Source of the DNA: Lasioglossum baleicum
Taxonomy: Eukaryota; Arthropoda; Insecta; Hymenoptera; Halictidae
Reading direction: 5' to 3'
Length of the DNA stretch: 64,000 nucleotides
NCBI RefSeq assembly: GCF_051020765.1
Contig: NC_134931.1
Span: 19,236,810-19,300,809, forward strand
Shown: positions 49,521 to 60,234 of the stretch, piece after piece
Position numbering within the stretch: position 1 is the stretch's first letter
How the letters are laid out: each line of letters begins with the position of its first letter
Program-made: the position numbers and the translations under genes
Notes under the pieces: generated by a model
What the model was told of the DNA's origin: nothing
What the model saw: the letters and a program-made list of their open reading frames with translations, nothing else
The model's database searches: none

Positions 49521-49600
49521 GATAAGTGAACTGTAAGACCCGGCGCGCGGCGCGGCGGTACGGACTATATAAGGGACAGCGGCAGCAGGTGTCTTATCAT
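49521..49600 (+). promoter_or_regulatory. Core promoter of MBF2 copy 2, one GATA site lost
   Basis: The TATATAA box is at 49566-49572. The first GATAAG is kept (49521-49526), but the second reads GTAAG because one A is missing. The GC-rich block and the downstream inverted GATA (CTTATCAT near 49593) are kept. Confidence 0.75.
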
Positions 49601-49667
49601 AACTCAATAAGTAAGCGAAGCGTGATTTCAGAGTTCGTACAAATTACACACAAGAGAAAAGTTCACC

Positions 49668-50066
49668 ATGTCTGCTCAGAAGTTGCTCGTGTGCTTGGCA
49701 ATAGCACTGATCGCTGTGATCGCCACCGAAGTAGCTTCGATACCATCTTATGACAACTACGCCAGCGCGGACAAGTCTCATCACTTGATCGTTGGATCCA
49801 GAGTGCCTGGCGACAGACTGATTCTCAGGCAAAGCGTCATCGAGAAAAGCAGCTGGATGCAAGTGAAATCTACTACGAGGACGTTCAACACCACAAATAC
49901 ATGGGAAAAGATCACTCAGGTGAAAGCTCTTGATCAGAAAACCAACGGCAACGGTGCTACCGCCAGCCTTCTCGGCGGTGGACCTGGATCCAACTACGTC
50001 ACGCTTAAATTCAAGAGCAAGAGGGGCCATGGCATCAACTTCATCGTTGAACTGTATGCAATTTAA
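49668..50066 (+). CDS. MBF2-family secreted peptide, copy 2
   Basis: An intronless gene for 132 residues, with the same signal peptide as copy 1. The N-terminal mature segment is shorter (IPSYDNYASADKSHH), lacking the IDN insertion and the N-glycosylation sites of that segment. It then keeps GSRVPGDRLILRQSVIEK, WEKITQVKALDQKTNGNGA and KFKSKRGHGINFIVELY, ending YAI rather than YAR. The 3' UTR lacks about 65 bp present in copies 1 and 3. A poly(A) signal is at 50137-50142. Function is as for copy 1: secreted, probably glandular, otherwise unknown. Confidence 0.93.
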   Translation: MSAQKLLVCLAIALIAVIATEVASIPSYDNYASADKSHHLIVGSRVPGDRLILRQSVIEKSSWMQVKSTTRTFNTTNTWEKITQVKALDQKTNGNGATASLLGGGPGSNYVTLKFKSKRGHGINFIVELYAI

Positions 50067-50953
50067 GGCAACTCTGGAATCATCCTCTGAATCGAATTTG
50101 GCGAAAGTATTAAACTAATGTGAATTATGTGAGCGAAATAAAACCTTGGAAGCATCTTTTTAAATTCACACTGGTGTCATTTCTTTGATCCCTGAGTATC
50201 AAGACCTGAAACTGTACTGTCGACTTCATTGTTGAAACTTCATTGTTGACAATAAAATTTTATAAGCACATTATATAACGTTTACATTGTGTGGTGTTAT
50301 TTCTTTTATCCATAAGACCTTAAATCTGCTGTCGGTTATGTTGTCGTAATTGGATTGATCGAGAGAAATGATTAGATTGCGTTATGCGAGGTAAGCATTA
50401 ACACTAGAACTCCGACCCCGTGAAAATGACTGATTTCTTTCATTTACAATTCGTGAAATTATAGAAATATTTTCTCAAGCAATTTTTTTTGGTATGTTTC
50501 TCTATTCCAGTACATGTTATCAAGAAAATCCTATGAAATCTGAATAAACTCAAGCTCGTTACTGAAGTGAAACTTTTTTTGGCAGGGTGTAAGCGTTAAG
50601 TGGCTAATTTCGCGTCATGGAATTTTCGACATGAAAATGTGTAATGGAAGTGACGTGGATGGTTAGCTGATCCGCTTTCGAGCGGAGCCTCGAGAACTGT
50701 CGAGAGACATACATTTTCTTAAATATCAAGATATGTAGGGTTCTTACAGAAAAATTTGGAGTCAACCCCGTTAGCAGGGACACATACAATGTCAATGCAA
50801 CGTTTATTATGTTGAACCATACGTTTTTAAACACACAGCTTGTCGAATACAGAAATACAGAAGCGAGGGTTATGTGACGATACACTTCCGGTTCGAGCAC
50901 TGATGTCTGTTTTTCACATTCAGCCACCGCGTTCAGTTACAATCGGTAATAAT

Positions 50954-51742
50954 TGTTGTGTGCGCGTTTCCTATCTCGCAAGATGGTTAATTCGCACTTC
51001 GCACGCCGACTTAACTTTGTGCGAATAGTTTAAATTCGATTATAGTGGACTGTACTGTAGGTTGATTGAGTGACTCAAATCTGTATTCTACACTGTACTT
51101 TATTCAATAATGAAATGTCAATGTCTCGTGGTGTCTCGTAGACTCACCCTACAGACGTTCAAACTTCTGGAACGGTTGTGATGCTGTTGCAATTCCTCAA
51201 TGCTGTTGCGATGCCTCGTTGATGCTATGTACCACGATGTCTCGATGCTGCTACCACGATGTCTCGATACTGCTACCACGATGTCTCGATGATACTCCTA
51301 TGTTGCCTTGATAATGATTTGATGTCACTCCTGAATTATCCGTAGTCCGTCGGCTGCTTCCCTGGTTAAGGTGTCCGTTACGGCTGCTTCTGGATGTCAG
51401 TACACCGGCGACCTGTGGTCCTACGGTGTTACTGCTGATCTGCCTTCTTCGCACAGAGGCTAAGATCGAGGTGTGTGAACTTTGGAATGTCTATTGTAAT
51501 CCAACTGCACTACACTAACTTCTCTTGTCACCGATATCCGGTATTGAAGGACCAAAATGTCGTGTGCGCGTTTCCTATCCCGCAAGATGGTTAACTCGCA
51601 CTTCGCATGCCGACTTCACTTTGTGCGAATAGTTTAAATTCGATTATAGTGGACTGTATTGTAGGTTGATTGAGTGACGCAAATATGTATTCTACATTAT
51701 ACTTTATTCAATGATGAAATGTCAATGTCTCGTGGTGTCTCG
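50954..51742. mobile_element. LTR-like direct repeats around a 419-bp interior (unit 2)
   Basis: Two 185-bp direct repeats (50954-51138 and 51558-51742) with a few differences begin TGT(T/C)GTGTGCGCG. The second is preceded by a purine-rich GAAGGACCAAAA, like a polypurine tract. The interior (51139-51557) has no coding capacity and includes 'accacgatgtctcgat' repeats. A terminal-repeat retrotransposon in miniature (TRIM) is possible, but the repeats do not clearly end in CA and no primer binding site is evident, so a segmental duplication is the alternative. Confidence 0.5.
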
Positions 51743-53679
51743 AATAGTAATGCTGATGTCCCGCCGCTCTGTCTTCCTATTTATACGTTACGCTGGGGCG
51801 TTTACATAAATAAAAGAAGAACGCTGATACGCTGGTTGGAAAGGGGAGGAGTTCGCTGGAAGACGGTGTCTAAAACTAAAAATGGTTTGTAGAAAGAAAA
51901 CGGTTCGTGTCACCTTGGGACCGTACTAAATGAATTGGGGGTGCAGACCCTTCGACTGTGGTTTACGACTCGAGGTCTCTTTGGTACCTTCCTTTTAGTA
52001 GTGTGAAATAACCGTGATTAAGTTTACGGAAATATTGCAAATTGCGCGGATACAATAACACCTTGGGCTACATCCCAAACGGTCACCAAACAACGACGTT
52101 AGGTTAAAAACGGTCTCCTAGTCATAAACCTAGGTACGACGGCAGTACCGCTATTCCTTTCGCAAAGGCACACGGTTCCTTGCAAAGAATTCTTCCCGAT
52201 AGAGTACGAGCTCTCGTCATAAAAAAGCAACGGTACGAGAACAATTTTTCATACTGCGACTCGTTGACTTCTATGAAAAACGTTTCATTACGCGACATGC
52301 TGTGCACGTGTAAAAATGATATTCTGATAGTTATTCTTGAGAAAACTTTGCCCACGGAGATACCTTGATGATAATAGGTAATGTTTTCGCGAAAAACGTC
52401 CTCGACTCCGCTGGTTCCGCTGATACAGATCCTGAGGGAGCAACTCGTGGTTGCCATAACCGATATTCTGTCGCCGGGTATTTAGCAATTGACTCAATGA
52501 TCCTAGTGCATCTACTCTCAATGCGGGAACTAAGTGCATACACTAGGTAACATGTTGGATGCTCGCACGGTTAACAAGCATCTGGGCAAACAACCTGCAA
52601 CGACCTTGACAAAGTAGTCCTCCGCCATAGCAATCGAGCGAGACAGAGAGAGAGAGACAGGAGAGTTTACAACGAGGGACGCCAAATTCAAAACGCCGAT
52701 GGCAATACGAACGCTGGAATTCAAATTCAAACAATATCAACGTCTACTCGAGTTTTGCAATATTTTTTTCTCGCAAAGAACGAGCAAACGCGTTCTTTAT
52801 CGCAAAAAGTTGCGCCAACGTCGCCTGCCACGTCTCCTGAATGCGTAATAAACTATTTATGTGTTACTTTCGCGGCAATTTAGATGTACACATAAGTTAA
52901 ACTATTCGATCATACGTTACGTGGATGCTTTCAAAGGCTCCGTATCGAGAGTTTGCGTGCATAGAATCGGGGTGTGTGTGTGTGTATGCGACGTACAGTG
53001 TACACCCAGCAGAGATGCAGAGCATTCGATAGAGCCGGTCTCTCGTGAATTATAGAGAATGTCGTCTATTATGAGATTGAGGCCGAACACTTTACACACG
53101 GTCTATCGGCGATAGTAATGATTATCGTCTCCAGCTGCGAAGACAACGGTTTATGTATAGACGATTCGTCGAATAGATAGTCAAAATTTGTTCGGCTTCC
53201 AAGAAACGAGCTTCTGAACCCCCGTTACACCTCGAACCGTGTGCAGAAAACACACGATCTCATATTCTGCGATAAAGTTGTTTGCACATGTTAGCGAGAA
53301 CAGTTGTGTGGTTAATTACGTTTTCGGGAATGACTCACGGGTTCGAGAACAGTTCCAATTGTCACGTAAACGCGACAGGTGGAACGACAGGTGAGAGACG
53401 CGTTTCTCGTTAAGTGTTTTTCTTTTAATTTCCATTTTCCGTATTTCTCGTTATTTGTGTATCTGATTGATACTTGTGATTGGTAAACAAAAACATTTCA
53501 ATTAGCCACTCGTTCCGGCAACATTAGATATCAACAGCTCGGTGAAATCGTCTGGTTTATCTCGAACGATAATCGATCTATGTGTCATTTCGTACTCAAG
53601 GTAGTGAGGTCTTCATCTTGAAGCATGTGTTCTTAGAATAAATCTTTCCAGAACGGATGGATTGCTACAAACATATTAC

Positions 53680-53765
53680 GATAAGTGAACTGATAAGACC
53701 AGGCGCGCGGCGCGGCGGTACGGACTATATAAGGGACAGCGGCAGCAGGTGTCTTATCATAACTC
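53680..53765 (+). promoter_or_regulatory. Core promoter of MBF2 copy 3
   Basis: GATAAG motifs at 53680-53685 and 53692-53697, a GC-rich block, TATATAA at 53726-53732 and the inverted GATA near 53753; the layout is as in copy 1. Confidence 0.75.
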
Positions 53766-53827
53766 AATAAGTAATCGAAACGTGATTTCAGAGTTCGTAC
53801 AAGTTACACACAAGAGAAAAGTTCGCC

Positions 53828-54226
53828 ATGTCTGCTCAGAAGTTGCTCGTGTGCTTGGCAATAGCACTGATCGCTGTGATCGCCACCGAAGTCGCTTCGA
53901 TACCATCTTATGACAACTACGCCAGCGCGAACAAGTCTCATCACTTGATCGTTGGATCCAGAGTGCCTGGCGACAGACTGATTCTCAGGCAAAGCGTCAT
54001 CGAAAAAAGCAGCTGGATGCAAGTGATATCTACTACGAGGACGTTCAACACCACAAATACATGGGAAAAGATCACTCAGGTGAAAGCTCTTGATCAGAAA
54101 ACCAACGGCAACGGTGCTACCGCCAGCCTTCTCGGCGGTGGACCTGGATCCAACTACGTCACGCTTAAATTCAAGAGCAAGAGGGGCCATGGCATCAACT
54201 TCATCGTTGAACTGTATGCACGTTAA
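53828..54226 (+). CDS. MBF2-family secreted peptide, copy 3
   Basis: An intronless gene for 132 residues, nearly identical to copy 2 in the coding part (IPSYDNYASANKSHH; VISTTRTF in place of VKSTTRTF), but with the YAR end and the full-length 3' UTR of copy 1. The ANKS segment gives one N-glycosylation site in the N-terminal mature region. The signal peptide and MBF2 pattern are unchanged. A poly(A) signal AATAAA lies near 54365. It thus mixes features of copies 1 and 2. Confidence 0.93.
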   Translation: MSAQKLLVCLAIALIAVIATEVASIPSYDNYASANKSHHLIVGSRVPGDRLILRQSVIEKSSWMQVISTTRTFNTTNTWEKITQVKALDQKTNGNGATASLLGGGPGSNYVTLKFKSKRGHGINFIVELYAR

Positions 54227-55181
54227 GGCAACTCTGGAATCATCCTCTGAACCGAATTCGGCGAAAGTATTTAACTGAAGTGACACTGTTTATTCTGCCG
54301 TACGCAAGCAATGGTCTGTTTGATATACGCAGCTTTCATTCTCTAATGTGAATTATGTGAGCGAAATAAAACCTTGGAAGCATCTTTTTAAATTCACACT
54401 GCTGTCATTTCTTTGATCCCTGAGTAACAAGACCTGAAAATGTACTGTCGACTTCATCGTTAAAACTTCATTGTTGACAATAAAATTTTATAAGCACATT
54501 ATTTAACGTTTACATTGCGTGGTGTTATTTCTTTTATCCATAAGACCTTAAATCTGCTGTTGGTTATGTTGTCGTAATTGGATTGATCGAGAGAAATGAT
54601 TAGATTGCGTTATGCGAGGTAAGCATTAACACTAGAACTCCGAGCCCGTCAAAATGACTGATTTCTTTCATTTACAATTCGTGAAATTATAGAAATATTT
54701 TCTCAAGCAATTTTTTTTGGTATGTTTCTCTATTCCAGTACATGTTATCAAGAAAATCCTATGAAATCTGAATAAACTCAAGCTCGTTATTGACGTGAAA
54801 CTTCTTTTGGCAGGGTGTAAGCGTTAAGTGGCTAATTTCGCGTCATGGAATTTTCGACATGAAAATGTGTAATGGAAATGACGTGGATGGTTAGCTGATC
54901 CGCTTTCGAGCGGAGCCGCGAGAACTGTCAAGAGACATACATTTTCTTAAATATCGAGAGATGTAGGGTTCTTATAGGAAAATTTAGAGGCAACCCCGTT
55001 AGCAGGGACACATACAATGTCAATGCTACGTTTATTATGTTAAACCATACGTTTTTAAACACACAGCTTGTCAAATACAGAAATACAAAAACGAGGGTTA
55101 TGTGACGATACACTTCCGGTTCGAGCACTGATGTCTGTTTTTCACATTCAGCCACCGCGTTCAGTTACAATCGGTAATAAT

Positions 55182-55948
55182 TGTTGTGTGCGCGTTTGCT
55201 ATCTCGCAAGATGGTTAACTTGCACTTCGCACGCCGACTTAACTTTGTGCGAATAGTTTAAATTCAATTATAGTGGACTGTATTGTAGGTTGATTGAGTG
55301 ACTCAAATCTGTATTCTACACTATACTTTATTCAATAATGAAATGTCAATGTCTCGTGGTGTCTCGTAGACTCACCCTACAGACGTTCAAACTTCTGGAA
55401 CGGTTGTGATGCTGTTGCAATTCCTCAATGCTGTTGCGATGCCTCGTTGATGCTATGTACCACGATGTCTCGATGCTGCTACCACGATGTCTCGATGATA
55501 CTCCTATGTAGCCTTGATAATGATTTGATGTCACTCCTGAATTATCCGTAGTCCGTCGGCTGCTTCCCTGGTTAAGGTGTCCGTTACGGCTGCTTCTGGA
55601 TGTCAGTACACCGGCGACCTGTGGTCCTACGGTGTTACTGCTGATCTGCCTTCTTCGCACAGAGGCTAAGATCGAGGTGTGTGAACTTTGGAATGTCTAT
55701 TGTAATCCAACTGCACTACACTAACTTCTCTTGTCACCGATATCCGGTATTGAAGGACCAAAATGTCGTGTGCGCGTTTCCTATCCCGCAAGATGGTTAA
55801 CTCGCACTTCGCATGCCGACTTAACTTTGCGCGAATAGTTTAAATTCGATTATAGTGGACTGTATTGTAGGTTGATTGAGTGACGCAAATATGTATTCTA
55901 CACTATACTTTATTCAATGATGAAATGTCAATGTCTCGTGGTGTCTCG
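55182..55948. mobile_element. LTR-like direct repeats around a 397-bp interior (unit 3)
   Basis: Same structure as in unit 2: 185-bp repeats at 55182-55366 and 55764-55948. The interior is 22 bp shorter because one ACTGCTACCACGATGTCTCG-type tandem unit is missing. Being at the same place in two neighbouring units, it was copied with the unit, not inserted twice. Confidence 0.5.
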
Positions 55949-57825
55949 AATAGTAATGCTGATGTCCCGCCGCTCTGTCTTCCTATTTGTACGTTACTCT
56001 GGGGCGTTTACAAAAATAAAAGAAGAACGCTGATTCGCGAAAGAAAAGGTTAAAAACGGTCCTTTCGCCACGGCATACGGTTCCTTGCAAAGAATTCTTC
56101 CCGATAGAGTACGAGCTGTCGTCATAAAAAAGCAACGGTACGAGAACAATTTTTCATACTGCGACTCGTTGAATTCTATGAAGAACGTTTCACTACGCGA
56201 CTAGCTGTGCACGTGTAAAAATGATATTCTGATAGTTATTCTTGACAAAACTTTGACCACGGAGATACCTTGATGATGATAGTTAATGTTTTCGCGAAAA
56301 ACGTCCTCGACTCCGCTGGTTCCGCTGATATAGATCCTGAGGGAGCAACTCGTGGTTGCCATAACCGATATTCTGTCGCCGGGTATTTAGCAATTGACTC
56401 AATGATCCTAGTGCATCTACTCTCAATGCGGGAACTAAGTGCATACACGAGGTAACATGTTGGATACTCACACGGTTAACAAGCATCTGGGCAAACAACC
56501 TGCAACGACCTTGACAAAGTAGCCTCCGCCATAGCAATCGAGCGAGACAGAGAGAGAGACAGGAGAGTTTGCAACGAGGGACGCCAAATTCAAAACGCCG
56601 ATGGCAATACGAACGCTGGAATTCAAATTCAAACAATATTAACGTCTACTCGAGTTTTGCAATATCTTTTTCTCGCAAAGAACGAGCAAACGCGTTCTTT
56701 ATCGCAAAACGTTGCGCCAACGTCGCCTGCCACGTCTCCTGAATGCGTAATAAACTATTTATGTGTTACTTTCGCGGCAATTTAGATGTACACATAAGTT
56801 AAACTATTCGATCATACGTTACGTGGATGCTTTCAAAGGCTCCGTATCGAGAGTTTGCGTGTGTGGGGGGTCGAAATATGGAAGAAAGGACGAAAAAGGA
56901 AGGAGCGTTTCGTCCTAGGCCCGGTAGAGGATTCATCAGTAAGGCTATCTAGCGGACCCTGCCGTAGACGGTTGGCATGTCGGAAGGTGGTTGAGGACTG
57001 TATACAATATACAAATCATTGCGGAACCGAGTACTTGCGGGAAAGGTCTTTCGACTCCTGTCCCTCTTGTGGCGCATGTAGGAAGTTGCCGCTACACGTG
57101 CATAGAATCGGGGTGTGTGTGTGTATGCGACGTACAGTGTACACACAGCAGAGATGCAGAGCATTCGATAGAGCCGGGTCGCTCGTGAATTATATGTAGA
57201 GAATGTCGTCTATTATGAGATTGGGACCGAACACTTTACACACGGTCTATCGGCGATAGTAATGATTATCGTCTCCAGCTGCGAAGACAACGGTTTATGT
57301 ATAGACGATTCGTCGAATAGATAGTCAAAATTTGTTCGGCTTCCAAGAAACGAGCTGCTGAACCCCAGTTACACCTCGAACCGTGTGCAGAAAACAAACG
57401 ATCTCATATTCTGCGATAAAGACGTTTGCTCATGATAGCGAGAACAGTTGTGTGTGGTTAATTACGTTTTCGGGAATGACTCACGGGTTCGAGAACGGTT
57501 TCAATTGTCACGTAAACGCGACAGGTGGAACGACAGGTGAGAGACGCGTTTCTCGTTAAGTGTTTTTCTTTTAATCTCCATTTTCCGTATTTCTCGTTAT
57601 TTGTGTATCGGATTGATACTTGTGATTAGTAAACAAAAACATTTCAATTAGCCACTCGTTCCAGGAACATTAGATATCAACAGCTCGGTGAAATCGTCTG
57701 GTTTATCTCGAACGATAATCGATCTATGTGTCATTTCGTACTCAAGGTAGTGAGGTCTTCATCTTGAAGCATGTGCTCCTAGAATAAATCTTTCCAGAAC
57801 GGATGCATTGCTACAAACATATTAC

Positions 57826-58870
57826 GATAAGTGAACTGATAAGACCCGGCGCACAGTGGGGTATTTGGCCTGTTTAGCGCGCCAACACTATTGCGATGTT
57901 ATTATAGTGTGAAGGTCATACTATTATATATCGTTGAATTCGTCTTAACACCAGCTACAACACTATCAAATCAAAAATACAACTTAATGTTTAAAAAATC
58001 GAAGCGACCTTGTTTTTTTGTTTTAAAGGAAATTTTTTCGAAATTTTATATATTGAAGTTTATATTGAGGTTAATACTGTTAAACTTTTGTTTCAAACAT
58101 TTTTTCGTAAAAAAAAAAATATATTATAAATATTAATTAATTTTTATTAATTTTTTTTTATAATATAAATTAATATTCTAGCAATAATGACTTTCATTTT
58201 CCTTCATTTACTTCCAAGTATCTATCACCTACAGCTCAGTTATTTCATCATTATCAGTCATATGATATACGGTCGGTTCATGCCATACTGATCTAAATCG
58301 CATAAAAAGGTATGTTACAGCAAGAGACCGCATATAATCTTTTCAGGATTGTATAAAGCAATGTCTAATGATTAACCCCTAAAAAAATTAAAGAGGTGTT
58401 ATGCGGAGAAAAAAAGTTATTACATGATACATATTAATTTTCTGAAAAAAAATTATATCACTTTTAATTGTTTATTCTATCAAAACCACCGAAGAGTATA
58501 AAACAAAAAGCAGTAAAATTACTCTATAAACCTTCCTTTACATCCTAGGTATGTTTTTATCTCGATTTGATACACTAAACTTGTGAGAAAGATCATTACT
58601 TTAACACAAATTTTTCCATGCTTCTCTCGGTCACGAGAATATGTTACTTTCAAGTATCTATAGGTTACTAAATAGTACCGTTTATGGAAAAATATTATTG
58701 TAGATTACTTGCATATACATATATTCAGGTACATGGGTAAAAAGTTTTAGTCATTTTGAACAAAGTAAAAATTTCGACTTTTGGCGCGCTAAACAATACC
58801 CCACTGTGCGGCGCGCGGCGCGGCGCGGCGGCACGGACTATATAAGGGACAGCGGCAGCAGGTGTCTTAT
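57826..58870 (+). promoter_or_regulatory. Split promoter of MBF2 copy 4
   Basis: The two GATAAG motifs are at 57826-57831 and 57838-57843, but TATATAA is at 58839-58845, because the 957-bp insertion separates them. The GC-rich block next to the TATA box is longer than in the other copies. The downstream inverted GATA near 58866 remains. Confidence 0.75.
57852..58808. mobile_element. Transib-like non-autonomous element in copy 4 promoter
   Basis: Ends are inverted: CACAGTGGGGTATTTGG... at left and CACAGTGGGGTATTGTTTAG (as reverse complement) at right, with GTTTAGCGCGCCA shared by both. CGGCG flanks it on each side (57847-57851 and 58809-58813), a 5-bp GC-rich duplication. CACAGTG-type ends and 5-bp GC-rich targets are features of the Transib superfamily. 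The 957-bp interior is AT-rich with no transposase. The other three units lack it. Because the target itself is a GC repeat, the duplication could partly be chance. Confidence 0.8.
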
Positions 58871-58940
58871 CATAACTCAATAAGTAATCGAAACGTGATT
58901 TCAGAGTTCGTACAAGTTACACACAAGAGAAAAGTTCGCC

Positions 58941-59348
58941 ATGTCTGCTCAGAAGTTGCTCGTGTGCTTGGCAATAGCACTGATCGCTGTGATCGCCACC
59001 GAAGTCGCTTCGATATCATCTTATGACAACATTGACAACTACGCCAGCGCGGACAAGTCTCATCACTTGATCATTGGATCCAGAGTGCCTGGCGACAGAC
59101 TGATTCTCAGGCAAAACGTCGTCGAGAAAAGCAGCTGGATGCAAGTCATATCTATTACGAGGACGTTCAACACCACACATACATGGGAAAAGATCACTCA
59201 GGTGAGAGTTCTTGATCAGAAAACCAACGGCAACGGTGCTTCCGCCAGCCTTGTCGGCGGTGGACCTGGATTCAACTACGTCACGCTTAAATTCAAGAGC
59301 CAGAGGGGCCATGGCATCAACGTCATCGTTGAACTGTATGCAATTTAA
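58941..59348 (+). CDS. MBF2-family secreted peptide, copy 4
   Basis: An intronless gene for 135 residues. The N-terminal mature segment (ISSYDNIDNYASADKSHH) groups with copy 1, while the YAI end and the short 3' UTR group with copy 2. It has its own changes: LIIGSRVPGD, RQNVVEKSSW, QVRVLDQK, SASLVGG and INVIVELY. The reading frame is intact despite the promoter insertion. A poly(A) signal lies near 59418. Confidence 0.92.
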   Translation: MSAQKLLVCLAIALIAVIATEVASISSYDNIDNYASADKSHHLIIGSRVPGDRLILRQNVVEKSSWMQVISITRTFNTTHTWEKITQVRVLDQKTNGNGASASLVGGGPGFNYVTLKFKSQRGHGINVIVELYAI

Positions 59349-60234
59349 GGCAACTCTGGAATCATCCTCTGAACCGAATTTGGCGAAAGTATTAAACTAA
59401 TGTGAATTATGTGAGCGAAATAAAACCTTGGAAGCATCTTTTTAAATTCACACTGGTGTCATTTCTTTGATCCCTGAGTAACAAGACCTGAAACTGTACT
59501 GTCGACTTCATCGTTAAAACTTCATTGTTGACAATAAAATTTTATAAGCACATTATTTAACGTTTACATTGCGTGGTGTTATTTCTTTTATCCATAAGAC
59601 CTTAAATCTGCTGTCGGTTATGTTGTCGTATTTGGATTGATCGAGAGAAATGATTAGATTGCGTTATGCGAGGTAAGTATTAACACTAGAACTACCGAGC
59701 CCGTCAAAATGTCTGATTTCTTTCATTTACAATTCGTGAAATTATAGAAATATTTTCTCAAGCAATTTTTTTGGTATGTTTCTCTATTCCAGTACATGTT
59801 ATCATGAAAATCCTATGAAATCTGAATAAATTCAAGCTCGTTATTGAAGTGAAACTTCTTTTGGCAGGGCGTAAGCGTTAAGTGGTTAATTTCGCGTCAT
59901 GGAATTTGCGACATGAAAATGTGTAATGGAAGTGACGTGGATGGTTAGCTGATCCGCTTTCGTGCGGAGCCTCGAGAACTGTCGAGAGACATACATTTTC
60001 TTAAATATCGAGAAATGTAGGGTTCTTATAGAAAAATTTGGAGGCAACCCCGTTAGCAGGGACACATACAATGTCAATGTAACGTTTATTATGTTAAACC
60101 ATACGTTTTTAAACACACAGCTTGTCAAATACAGAAATACAAAAGCGAGGGTTATGTGACGATACACTTCCGGTTCGAGCACTGATGTCTGTTTTTCACA
60201 TTCAGTCACCGCGTTCAGTTACAATCGGTAATAA

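Larger units (their letters stand above)
48149..52302 (+). repeat. MBF2 array unit 2
   Basis: Second tandem unit, 4,154 bp. Relative to unit 1 it lacks the GA and GT expansions and has a GGGGGGTCGAAATATGG-type segment (about 48800-48935) also found in unit 4. It contains MBF2 copy 2, a paired LTR-like structure (50954-51742), and about 300 bp (51850-52150) not seen in the other units. Confidence 0.9.
52303..56207 (+). repeat. MBF2 array unit 3
   Basis: Third tandem unit, 3,905 bp, with MBF2 copy 3, a short (GT)n tract near 52970 and a second paired LTR-like structure (55182-55948). Confidence 0.9.
56208..60234 (+). repeat. MBF2 array unit 4 (truncated at 3' end)
   Basis: Last tandem unit. 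It carries the GGGGGGTCGAAATATGG-type segment of unit 2 in longer form (56860-57100), the Transib-like insertion (57852-58808) and MBF2 copy 4. Similarity to other units stops at 60234, exactly where the 185-bp LTR-like segment begins elsewhere. Confidence 0.9.

Noticed and set aside
46411..59312. Antisense frames of about 100-160 codons over each MBF2 gene
   Set aside because: They mirror the conserved sense gene and have no signal peptide or domain of their own.
47355..60209. Minus-strand frames of up to 107 codons recurring in each MBF2 unit (47355-47678, 50604-50927, 54928-55155, 59886-60209)
   Set aside because: They recur because the units are copies; the frame is cut to 75 codons in unit 3, there is no recognised domain, and composition does not look selected.
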